Shown here piece after piece: positions 6,145 through 12,868 of a stretch of DNA of 15,646 nt. The position numbers and the translations under genes are program-made. The DNA is from JAQBFJ01 sp032123435 (GTDB lineage: Bacteria > Verrucomicrobiota > Kiritimatiellia > UBA8416 > JAQBFJ01). Numbering within the stretch: position 1 is the stretch's first letter; every line of letters starts with the position of its first letter. The notes under the pieces are model-generated. The model saw nothing but the letters and a program-made list of their open reading frames with translations, ran no database searches and was not told the origin of the DNA. The DNA is taken from the NCBI GenBank assembly GCA_032123435.1, contig JAQBFJ010000217.1, forward strand, positions 1 through 15,646. Reading direction: 5' to 3'.

Positions 6145-6897
6145 TTATCTTTTTTTAGCTCTTTCAAAGGCGGAACAAATGTCTTCATCAGTGAATCGTC
6201 CGATCAGTTTTTCTACCAGATTCCCGTTGCGATTGTAAAACCAAAACTGGGGGATTGAAGTTATGCCATATTTTTTGAGTGACGGGGAATTGTTGTCAAC
6301 AAAAGACAGTTTTACCACATGAGTGTTTTTCTTGTTGTTTTTTTCTTGCGCGAGAGATTTAAGATAGCTTCCCTGTCTTACGCTGGACATGACGCTGTCC
6401 ATGTGGAAGTGAATAACGGTTATCATTCCTGTTTTGACATAAGCGCTCACGTCATGGATTTTATTGTTTGTCGGGCTGTTGGCGGCGTCAGTGGTTTCGT
6501 CTGTTCTGTACATTTCGCGTTTGAGGTCCAGAACGGTGTTTATTGAATTTATTTTGGAAGCCGGCATAAGGATTTGCTTGCCGTTATTATCGAAAAAAAA
6601 CTGAGATTTTTCGTACTTTATCAGTTTGAGGCCTTCTATTGGTGTGGAACCCCTGGGTTTGACGATTACCTTTGCGGGTGGGTCGAGGTTGAGGCTTTCT
6701 ACTCTTATGGATCTTTCATTGATTTTATTTGCATCTTTGGGCTGGAAGTAAAATCGATCTGCTTTAAAAGATTCGAATGTTCCGTTATGTATCTGGCCGC
6801 CTTTAAGAGTGATTGTTTCAGTTATTGCCTGAACCTGGTGACAGGTGCCTGCGATCAAGAGTGTTGTGAGCAGTGCTGTGCGTATGACAGATTTCAT
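6145..6897 (-). CDS. Exported thioredoxin-fold protein lacking CxxC, with two N-terminal 'KxG' modules
   Basis: The gene encodes 250 residues with a signal peptide at 1-24 (ending QVQA). Two related beta modules follow: residues 26-70 (ITLKGGQIHNGTF...RVESLNL) and about 79-120 (STPIEGLKLIKYEKSQFFFD...INSINTV). Residues 148-246 have a thioredoxin fold: TVIHFHMDSV, then VVKLSFVDNN, SLKKYGITSIPQFWFYNRNG and LIGRFTDEDI. The cis-proline (P216) is kept, but SVMS (168-171) occupies the CxxC place and the mature protein has only one Cys, so disulfide exchange is unlikely. The ATG has AAGGA nine bases upstream. It is followed after 19 bases by the LolA-like gene and probably shares its transcript. The first module resembles the one in the retropepsin-like protein at 1041-2369. 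Confidence 0.72.
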   Translation of the reverse strand: MKSVIRTALLTTLLIAGTCHQVQAITETITLKGGQIHNGTFESFKADRFYFQPKDANKINERSIRVESLNLDPPAKVIVKPRGSTPIEGLKLIKYEKSQFFFDNNGKQILMPASKINSINTVLDLKREMYRTDETTDAANSPTNNKIHDVSAYVKTGMITVIHFHMDSVMSSVRQGSYLKSLAQEKNNKKNTHVVKLSFVDNNSPSLKKYGITSIPQFWFYNRNGNLVEKLIGRFTDEDICSAFERAKKR

Positions 6898-7002
6898 GAA
6901 TAAATTGTCCTTGCTGAAGTTTTTTTTGCCTGACCTTAATGCCCTTATTTAATAAACGTTCATGGTTCTTGCTTTCTTTGAAGTTATGACGGGCAGTATG
7001 GG

Positions 7003-8646
7003 TTATTTTTCGCCAGCCAGCACTTCGGCAATATTCAGGGCATGATCCTTAATCCTGCGATACGCGGTGAGCATGTCGCAGAACACCAGATTATTAAGCG
7101 GGTCAACATATTTCTTTTCGATTCTGGTGATATGGTCTTGTCTGTAATCTTTCATAATGTGCGTGATTGAGTCTCCTTCGGCATTGGCCATGCTGAGAAT
7201 GTCCGGATTGTTTTCCTTTACGGCCTTATTTATCATGGTGACATAAGTTGAAACTCTGTCGTGGAGAGCGTACATATCGTTTTTGCCCTCTTCAGAAAAA
7301 ACGAGTGACGCGTTGCGCATTCTCAGGTTGAGTTTGAGAATATTTGTTATGTAATCGCTTATGGATTCATATTCGTCGGCCATTCGCAATTGTTTGCGTG
7401 CGTCATTCATGACATCATGAGGAATGCTTCCGGACAGGAGTCCGCCCAGGAATTGAACTATTTCCTTTTGCATTGTATCAAGCATCTGTTCGCTGTGGAA
7501 AATCTGTTTTTCCGTGTTTTCATCCGGCGTTGGATTGAGAACGGTATCTCTTAATTTGGAGAGCATTTCGCCAACAATATTGCTCATGCGCAGGATTTCA
7601 TCGGCTGATTGCTGGATTCCAAAAGCGGGAGTGTCAAGCAGTCGAATATTCAGGAATGTGAGGTGAGGTTCTTCCTTGTGTGGTTTATCAGGGATGAGCC
7701 AATGCAGAAACTTTGTCAAAGGTGTTATCAGTGGCAGGAACATGATGACGATGATCAGGTTGAACATAGAATGTGCGAACGCGATTCGTTTTGCGATGTC
7801 AATCTGTTCGCCCAGCAGATTGTTGAGGAATTTGATATAGCCGAAGAATATTGGTATCATTAACAGCACGGCAATGATTTTGGTTATTATATGCGCGTAT
7901 GCCACTCGCTTTGCGTTGGTTGACGTTCCGAGACTTGCCAGATATGCAGTTATGGTTGTGCCGATGTTCTGTCCGAGTGCCAGTGCCACGGCTGTATCAT
8001 ATTCAATCACGCCTTCACGTGCCAGCATTATGGTTATTGCGATTGTTGCTGATGATGATTGAACGATGGCTGTAACCAGGGTTCCGACGGTTATGCATTT
8101 AAAAATGCCCATATAAGTTTCGGGGTTGAATGCGGAGAACATGGCTATAAAACGTTCGCTTTCACGTAATGGATGCAGTCCGGTTTTCATAACCAGCAAA
8201 CCGAAAAAGACCATGCCTATACCCATAATTGTCATAGCCGTGTAGCGCAAGCGTTCATTCTTGCTGAACAGGTAGAAGAATCCGGAAATGCCGAGCACAG
8301 GGAGTCCGTATTCCAGTATGTTTAAAGACACAATCCATGCTGTTATTGTGGTTCCCAGATCGGCGCCAAGCACAACTCCGATTGCCTGTTTGAGGCTCAT
8401 CAGTCCGGCGTTAACGAGGCCCACCAGCATCACTGTAGTGACGGAACTTGATTGAATAAGGGCGGTTACTGCAGTGCCTGTACCGCATGCCAGCAGGCGA
8501 TTGTCGGTTATCGCGCTGATCATTTTGCGCATACGCGCGCCTGCTACCGCCTGCATGCCTTCGGACATGTTTTTCATGCCAAGAAGGAAGATACATAACC
8601 CGCCTATCACTGCAGATGCTATTTCAAGACAGAGTTTTGCGTTCAT
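7003..8646 (-). CDS. Na+/phosphate symporter family protein with PhoU-like C-terminal domain (copy B)
   Basis: The gene encodes 547 residues. The N-terminal part (about 10-320) is a polytopic membrane domain with the two QSSS signatures of the Na/Pi-cotransporter family at 65-68 (TALIQSSSVTT) and 196-199 (TAIVQSSSATI), plus the repeated G-x-x-x-GTTITA motif after each. These mark the inverted-repeat architecture of NptA/SLC34-type proteins. Residues about 340-545 form a PhoU-like helical bundle (RMADEYESISDYITNILKL, TAYRRIKDHALNIAEVLAG). The predicted role is sodium-coupled phosphate uptake or efflux at the inner membrane, possibly regulated by the PhoU part. It lies nine bases after its paralogue, with GGAGAG in the end of that gene as a possible ribosome binding site. 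It is clearly a tandem duplicate. Confidence 0.92.
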   Translation of the reverse strand: MNAKLCLEIASAVIGGLCIFLLGMKNMSEGMQAVAGARMRKMISAITDNRLLACGTGTAVTALIQSSSVTTVMLVGLVNAGLMSLKQAIGVVLGADLGTTITAWIVSLNILEYGLPVLGISGFFYLFSKNERLRYTAMTIMGIGMVFFGLLVMKTGLHPLRESERFIAMFSAFNPETYMGIFKCITVGTLVTAIVQSSSATIAITIMLAREGVIEYDTAVALALGQNIGTTITAYLASLGTSTNAKRVAYAHIITKIIAVLLMIPIFFGYIKFLNNLLGEQIDIAKRIAFAHSMFNLIIVIMFLPLITPLTKFLHWLIPDKPHKEEPHLTFLNIRLLDTPAFGIQQSADEILRMSNIVGEMLSKLRDTVLNPTPDENTEKQIFHSEQMLDTMQKEIVQFLGGLLSGSIPHDVMNDARKQLRMADEYESISDYITNILKLNLRMRNASLVFSEEGKNDMYALHDRVSTYVTMINKAVKENNPDILSMANAEGDSITHIMKDYRQDHITRIEKKYVDPLNNLVFCDMLTAYRRIKDHALNIAEVLAGEK

Positions 8647-8655
8647 GACGTTGTT

Positions 8656-10332
8656 TTACTTCTCTCCGGCGAGACATTCCGCGATGTTCAAAATATGATC
8701 CTTAATTCTTCTGTATGATGTCAGCATGTCCGTATATATCAAGCTTTTAAGCGGCGGCACATGCTGGGTTTCCACTTTGTCCAGGTGTTTGGCGCGCAGG
8801 TCTTTCATCAATGAGGTTATTGCGTCGCCGCCTATGCGGGCTTTGCCAAGAACATCAGGATTATTGTCGTGAACCGCACTGCCGATGATATCGATATAGG
8901 ATGAAACCTGATCATGCAGGCTGAGAATATCGGACAAGCTGTCTTCACTTATTTGCAGTCCTGCATTGTGCAGTTTTAATCTAAGCTTAAGCAGGTCGGC
9001 AATATAGTCGCTCACGGATTCATATTCGTCGGCGATTCTTAATTGTTTGCGGCTGGCATTTACCACGTCATGGGGAATGTTTCCGGAAAGAATTTGGCTC
9101 AGGAATTCCACTATTTCCTTCTGGACGACATCGAGTATTTCTTCGCGATGGAACAGTTCTCTTGTTTTTTCTTCATCCGGATCTTTGGATGTGATCAATT
9201 CACGCAGGAACACCATCATTTTTCTTATATGATCATCCATGCGCAGTATTTCGACAAAAGATTGTTGAATGCCTATGGAGGGGGTGTCAAGCATGCGGAC
9301 ATCAAGAAATGTAAGGTGAGGTGCTTCTTTATGTGGTTTATCAGGGGCGATACGCGTTACTATTTTTGCCAGCAGACCTATTATTGGAAGAAAGACAATG
9401 GCGTTAAGTACATTGAAGCATGTGTGGGACAGAGCTATTTTGGCGATGACATGATTATTGGCAATGGTTGTTTCGCTGAGAAAATCAATGCTCGTGCTGA
9501 TCATATCCGTATAAATGTAAAAAAATGGAAATAACCAAACGGATCCCAATATATTGAATAAAATATGGGCATATGCGGCTCGTTTGGCATCTGTGTTTGA
9601 GCCGAGTGAAGCAAGAAAAGCCGTAATTGTGGTTCCGATATTCAATCCTATTATGAGACCCGCGGCAGTGGTGAAGTCTATTAGTTTTGTTTCTGCCAAT
9701 GCTATTGTTATGCCGAGGACCGCCGAGGACGATTGTACTGTCGCGGTAACGATACAGCCTACTGTCGCGCAGATGAACAGGCCTTTGTATGTGTTGGCAT
9801 CCAGTCTGGCAAAGATAACTTTCAGCACCTCGTAAATTCTGGGATCCTTGAAGCCTGCGGACATTGTTTCGAGTCCGAAGAAGACCATTCCTACACCCAT
9901 GATTGCCATAGCGGTGTAGCGCGCGCGTTCGTTGCGAATAAAAAGATACGCGAAAGCCGCAACGCCGAGTATCGGCAATCCGTACTTGGCGATTTTCAAC
10001 GCTAGAATCCAGCCGGTGATAGTTGTTCCTATATTTGCCCCCATTATGACGCCAATGGCCTGCATTAAGGTCATGAAGCCGCCGTTCACGAGGCCGATGA
10101 CCATAACTGTTGTTACTGAGCTGGACTGAATAATGCTTGTGATTATTGCGCCTATCGTGCAGCCAATGATCCTGTTATTGGTGGTCATGGTGATCATCTT
10201 GCGGAGTTTTCTTCCTGCAACGGCCTGCATGCCTTCGGACATGAATTTCATGCCAAGAAGAAATATGCCGAGTCCACCGATGGTCTTAAAGAGAAACGCG
10301 TCAACAAGAACGGATACGAGGTCGTTATTCAT
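8656..10332 (-). CDS. Na+/phosphate symporter family protein with PhoU-like C-terminal domain (copy A)
   Basis: The gene encodes 558 residues, with the same architecture as the following gene. The membrane domain carries QSSS at 69-72 (SIIQSSSVTT) and 200-203 (ATVQSSSAVL), with GTTITG and GTTITA after each. The soluble tail is a PhoU-like bundle (RIADEYESVSDYIADLLKL, TSYRRIKDHILNIAECLAG). The linker PDKPHKEAPHLTFLDVRMLD and the QS motifs are nearly the same in both copies, while the loop around 275-300 differs, so the copies have diverged after duplication. The predicted function is inner-membrane sodium/phosphate transport. The ribosome binding site before the ATG at 10332 is weak (AAGAAG). 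A perfect inverted repeat lies 20-50 bases upstream (10353-10382) and might regulate it. Confidence 0.92.
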   Translation of the reverse strand: MNNDLVSVLVDAFLFKTIGGLGIFLLGMKFMSEGMQAVAGRKLRKMITMTTNNRIIGCTIGAIITSIIQSSSVTTVMVIGLVNGGFMTLMQAIGVIMGANIGTTITGWILALKIAKYGLPILGVAAFAYLFIRNERARYTAMAIMGVGMVFFGLETMSAGFKDPRIYEVLKVIFARLDANTYKGLFICATVGCIVTATVQSSSAVLGITIALAETKLIDFTTAAGLIIGLNIGTTITAFLASLGSNTDAKRAAYAHILFNILGSVWLFPFFYIYTDMISTSIDFLSETTIANNHVIAKIALSHTCFNVLNAIVFLPIIGLLAKIVTRIAPDKPHKEAPHLTFLDVRMLDTPSIGIQQSFVEILRMDDHIRKMMVFLRELITSKDPDEEKTRELFHREEILDVVQKEIVEFLSQILSGNIPHDVVNASRKQLRIADEYESVSDYIADLLKLRLKLHNAGLQISEDSLSDILSLHDQVSSYIDIIGSAVHDNNPDVLGKARIGGDAITSLMKDLRAKHLDKVETQHVPPLKSLIYTDMLTSYRRIKDHILNIAECLAGEK

Positions 10333-10352
10333 ATGTTCATGCTTCTTTGTTG

Positions 10353-10382
10353 GTTGTCATGGTATTTTCCGGGAATGACAAC
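10353..10382 (-). repeat. Perfect 8-bp inverted repeat in the leader of the phosphate-transporter pair
   Basis: GTTGTCAT (10353-10360) and ATGACAAC (10375-10382) are exact reverse complements separated by 14 bases. The repeat lies in the 74-base gap between the glycosylase stop and the ATG of copy A. No T-run follows on either strand, so it does not look like a standard intrinsic terminator. A protein-binding site or an mRNA hairpin near the translation start is possible. Confidence 0.4.
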
Positions 10383-10406
10383 GAATGCACGCTGAAATTA
10401 TCATAA

Positions 10407-11006
10407 TCATGCGCGGCTTGTCCATTGGTTATGTTTAATGCGGAAACGCCATGGCCGTTCGGCATCTTTTCCGGCATAGGCTACGCCGATGCGAGGTCCG
10501 GTTTCAATCTGGCTGTTTCGAACAGTAGTTCCTTGATCCTCAATCCATATCCGGTTTCCTGTTAAATCTGTTCCATTATGCGAGGTAGTTATTCCGAGCG
10601 CTTTTGTCAGGGCTCCTGGCCCTCCGGCAGTTTTGCAGTCTAATATTGTTTTATTACGGCGGCGCAACATCATATCTATGCCATGTGTGGGCTGTATGGC
10701 GCGCACAAGAATTGCGTGAGGAATGCCTTCGATATTTGTGACGATGTTAAACATGGCATGCATGCCGTAGCAGAGGTAAACATAGGCAACACCGCCAAGG
10801 TGGAACATCATATCTGTTCGTTTAGTTCGGCGATTGTTGTAGGCGTGAGAAGCCTTATCGTCAGGGCCCGCGTAAGCTTCTGTTTCGACTATGAGGCCGC
10901 CAGTTATTATATTGTTAAAATGGGTAAACAGGCATTTACCGAGCAGATGTTTGCTTATGAGCACAACATTCTGTCTAATGAAAAAATGACGATCTAGCTT
11001 TGCCAT
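10407..11006 (-). CDS. DNA-3-methyladenine glycosylase (MPG/AAG family)
   Basis: This base-excision-repair enzyme removes alkylated purines such as 3-methyladenine. It has 199 residues, the usual length for bacterial MPG-family proteins. Aligned to human AAG from memory, the catalytic Glu125 corresponds to E43 in VETEAYAG. Base-stacking Tyr127 and His136 correspond to Y45 and H54 (KASHA), Tyr159 and intercalating Tyr162 to Y77 and Y80 (YVYLCYGMH), and Asn169 to N87. The late signature GGPGALTKALGI is intact. All key residues are present, so the enzyme should be active. No clear ribosome binding site precedes the ATG at 11006. It lies 113 bases after the barrel gene and 74 bases before the transporters, so operon membership is uncertain. 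Confidence 0.95.
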   Translation of the reverse strand: MAKLDRHFFIRQNVVLISKHLLGKCLFTHFNNIITGGLIVETEAYAGPDDKASHAYNNRRTKRTDMMFHLGGVAYVYLCYGMHAMFNIVTNIEGIPHAILVRAIQPTHGIDMMLRRRNKTILDCKTAGGPGALTKALGITTSHNGTDLTGNRIWIEDQGTTVRNSQIETGPRIGVAYAGKDAERPWRFRIKHNQWTSRA

Positions 11007-11119
11007 GCAAAAGAGTTGCTATTTTCAAGTTCTAGCGCACATTATTCATGAAGAATCTACTGCGAGCGTGTATCTTACACCACCTCAAGGACTTGCCTCG
11101 GAACCCGATTTCGACGTGT

Positions 11120-11860
11120 CTAGAAGTTCATGCGCAGTCCAGCCGAATATGCAGGCTCCTCAAATTTGTCCAGTCGAAAGTTAAAGGCAAGTCTTTTCGT
11201 ATAATACACTTCTATGCCAACTGTTACTCCCAGCCGGTCTCCGGATGCTTCATCTATGCCGGACCCGATGATGTCTGAATAAACCGGTCCAGCGAATAGA
11301 GCGATGCTTTCAGGTAGCATGAGTTTGTTGCCGGTTACGTCATTTACGATAGCGGCTGTAATTGAAGCGTTCAGTTCCCGCCATTCGATAGTGCGATTAT
11401 TGATCTTGGCCTCAGTTGTCGTAAGCTGAAGAGAAGCGTTAACAGTGATCTTATCTTCTGTCAATATTGGATCCAAGAGGTCATGATTGAGTATATTGAC
11501 TTGGGCGCCGGCGCCGATTTCCATTTCGCTGTCGGTCTTAGGCAGTGTTCTGACATCGATTTGACTTGAGCCACCCAGCGCGTACGCAACGAGCCATGGC
11601 TTGAAATCGTAGCCAATATACAGGAGTTGTTTTTTGGTTTTGACCGTATACGTCGATTGTGCACTGAAAATACGGCTGTAACGCACACTGCGTTCTTGAT
11701 TATCAAACGATATTCCGCAACTCCATTTTGACAGATCGGCCATAGACACGATATAATCCCTGTCGGAATTGCTGGATATTCTGGGCATGGCGAGAAGAAG
11801 ACTTGACGAACTTCCATACACACATGCCGCGACAACAAAAATAAACATATATTTTTTCAT
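11120..11860 (-). CDS. Exported outer-membrane beta-barrel protein candidate with C-terminal Phe
   Basis: The gene encodes 246 residues. The signal peptide is about 1-25 (MKKYMFIFVVAACVYG..., then LLLA). The mature chain is a run of amphipathic strands of 8-12 residues (ITVNASLQLTTTEAKI, RLGVTVGIEVYYTKRLAFNF) and ends SAGLRMNF. An aromatic last residue after alternating hydrophobics is the classic outer-membrane insertion signal. No named family was recognised. It could be a porin-like or structural barrel. No Shine-Dalgarno sequence lies before the ATG at 11860, while a good promoter (TTGTCT, 17 bases, TATCAT) ends only about 10 bases upstream, so the message may be almost leaderless. It is divergent from the LRR lipoprotein gene. 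Confidence 0.7.
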   Translation of the reverse strand: MKKYMFIFVVAACVYGSSSSLLLAMPRISSNSDRDYIVSMADLSKWSCGISFDNQERSVRYSRIFSAQSTYTVKTKKQLLYIGYDFKPWLVAYALGGSSQIDVRTLPKTDSEMEIGAGAQVNILNHDLLDPILTEDKITVNASLQLTTTEAKINNRTIEWRELNASITAAIVNDVTGNKLMLPESIALFAGPVYSDIIGSGIDEASGDRLGVTVGIEVYYTKRLAFNFRLDKFEEPAYSAGLRMNF

Positions 11861-11869
11861 AATGGGTGT

Positions 11870-11898
11870 ATGATAATGGTTGCTATTGATGTAGACAA
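11870..11898 (-). promoter_or_regulatory. Predicted promoter for the 11120-11860 barrel gene (near-leaderless)
   Basis: On the minus strand TTGTCT (11893-11898), 17 bases and TATCAT (11870-11875) match sigma70 boxes at 4 of 6 and 5 of 6 positions. Transcription would begin near 11863, about three bases before the ATG at 11858-11860. The absence of a ribosome binding site agrees with this. Confidence 0.4.
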
Positions 11899-11921
11899 GC
11901 TATATTTTAACATTCTGTTAA
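11880..11921 (+). promoter_or_regulatory. Possible promoter and palindrome for the LRR lipoprotein gene
   Basis: On the plus strand TTGCTA (11880-11885), 17 bases and TATTTT (11903-11908) form a moderate promoter that overlaps the opposing promoter of the barrel gene. Touching the -10 is the perfect inverted repeat TTAACA-TTC-TGTTAA (11907-11921), which covers the likely start region and could be an operator. The leader to the ATG at 11977 would be about 60 bases. Confidence 0.3.
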
Positions 11922-11976
11922 TTTGCGTGGTCTATGGGCCGCTTTATTCTTATTCTGCGTGAAAAGATTGAAAAAC

Positions 11977-12813
11977 ATGAAATTATTTACAAGATTATTG
12001 CCTGTATGTATTTTGTTTGCAGGGTGTTTTCCCCAGCAAGCTCCAGAACGTTTGCGTGAATTTACGAACATGGAGGACGCGATAAGGGAGCCTGAAAAGG
12101 CCGAATATGTCAACTTGTACAGCAGTGGATTAAAGGAGTTTCCGGCTGATCTTGTGAATTTGCCAAACTTGAAGAAATTGAGTCTTAGAAGAAATGGACT
12201 TGGCGTACTTCCTCCGATACTGGGTGATCTGCGAAAGCTGGAGTGGCTGGATCTTGGGGAAACGGGGCTAAGGATGTTGCCGCAGGAAATATGTGATCTT
12301 TCAGATTTAAAAATATTGTATTTGAATGATAACAGAATTTCCAGTCTACCTGAAGCGATGGGACAGCTTGTGGGTCTGGAGTATCTCAATTTGGATAGAA
12401 ATAGTATGAGTGAAATTCCTGATTCGGTTTGTCGCCTTGCGCGTTTGAAATGGCTTCGACTTAATGAGAATCAAATTGAAAAAGTGCCATCGGAAATCGG
12501 GCAGATGGTCAATTTGAAACGGCTTTATCTGGGTGATAACCGGATAAAAGAATTGCCTGTCGAACTGACCAATTTATCGGCACTTACGGATTTGGTTCTT
12601 AGAAATAATCCGCTGGGAACAATGCCGCCATGGATAGTGGAGATTTCTTCGCTTGAGCGGCTTGATCTGGAAGGGACTGGCTTGACCGGATTTCCGGGTG
12701 ACATTGATAAATTAACCAATTTGACATGGCTTAGGCTTGACGGGAACAGATTGCCGGATGAGGAAAAGGAAAAATTGAGGAAAGTCTTGCCGCAGTGCGT
12801 TATCATTTTTTAA
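11977..12813 (+). CDS. Leucine-rich-repeat lipoprotein
   Basis: The gene encodes 278 residues. The N-terminus MKLFTRLLPVCILFAGC is a lipoprotein signal with lipobox FAGC, so Cys17 should be lipidated. A short linker is followed by ten leucine-rich repeats of exactly 23 residues without insertions (pattern LxxLxxLxLxxNxLxxLPxxIxx, for example LSDLKILYLNDNRISSLPEA), ending RKVLPQC. This spacing is that of the bacterial/RSU1-like 'LPxxI' LRR class, which forms a curved protein-binding solenoid. No enzymatic domain is visible. A longer reading from TTG at 11923 exists, but the ATG at 11977 gives the lipobox in the right place. The ribosome binding site is weak. The hybrid kinase gene begins 51 bases after its stop, so co-transcription is likely and the two may form a sensory pair (inference). 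Confidence 0.88.
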   Translation: MKLFTRLLPVCILFAGCFPQQAPERLREFTNMEDAIREPEKAEYVNLYSSGLKEFPADLVNLPNLKKLSLRRNGLGVLPPILGDLRKLEWLDLGETGLRMLPQEICDLSDLKILYLNDNRISSLPEAMGQLVGLEYLNLDRNSMSEIPDSVCRLARLKWLRLNENQIEKVPSEIGQMVNLKRLYLGDNRIKELPVELTNLSALTDLVLRNNPLGTMPPWIVEISSLERLDLEGTGLTGFPGDIDKLTNLTWLRLDGNRLPDEEKEKLRKVLPQCVIIF

Positions 12814-12823
12814 TCACGACTAA

Positions 12824-12868
12824 ATGAGTGTTGGCGCTGGTATTTGCGGGTCCTCTTCAGAGTTATGA
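12824..12868 (+). CDS. Possible 14-codon leader peptide overlapping the kinase start
   Basis: ATG at 12824 opens a frame encoding MSVGAGICGSSSEL and closes with TGA at 12866-12868. This TGA overlaps the kinase ATG as ATGA (12865-12868). The overlap is the same type that joins the genes of the 970-5300 operon, so coupled translation is conceivable. No ribosome binding site is visible before 12824, and a 14-codon frame can arise by chance. Confidence 0.2.
   Translation: MSVGAGICGSSSEL

Noticed and set aside
6898..7002. Promoter in the gap between transporter copy B and the thioredoxin-fold gene
   Set aside because: TATTAA/TTAAAT -10-like words exist, but no acceptable -35 lies 16-18 bases upstream, so I could not support a call.
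9043..9534. 163-codon open frame on the plus strand
   Set aside because: It is antisense to the well-supported Na/Pi symporter (copy A), and its composition (many Cys, Phe, Tyr, His) is typical of a shadow frame.
11084..11105. CAAGGACTTG palindrome between the barrel and glycosylase genes
   Set aside because: It is a ten-base palindrome without extension or T-run; this is expected by chance in a window of this size.
11907..12389. 160-codon open frame antisense to the LRR gene
   Set aside because: The regular 69-base periodicity of the LRR coding sequence keeps antisense stops out, so the frame is a by-product of the repeat. Its low-complexity Ser/Pro/Phe translation supports this.
11977..12813. 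69-base periodic DNA as a possible CRISPR or tandem satellite
   Set aside because: The periodicity is at the protein level (23-residue LRRs). The DNA units differ widely and there are no constant repeats with unique spacers.
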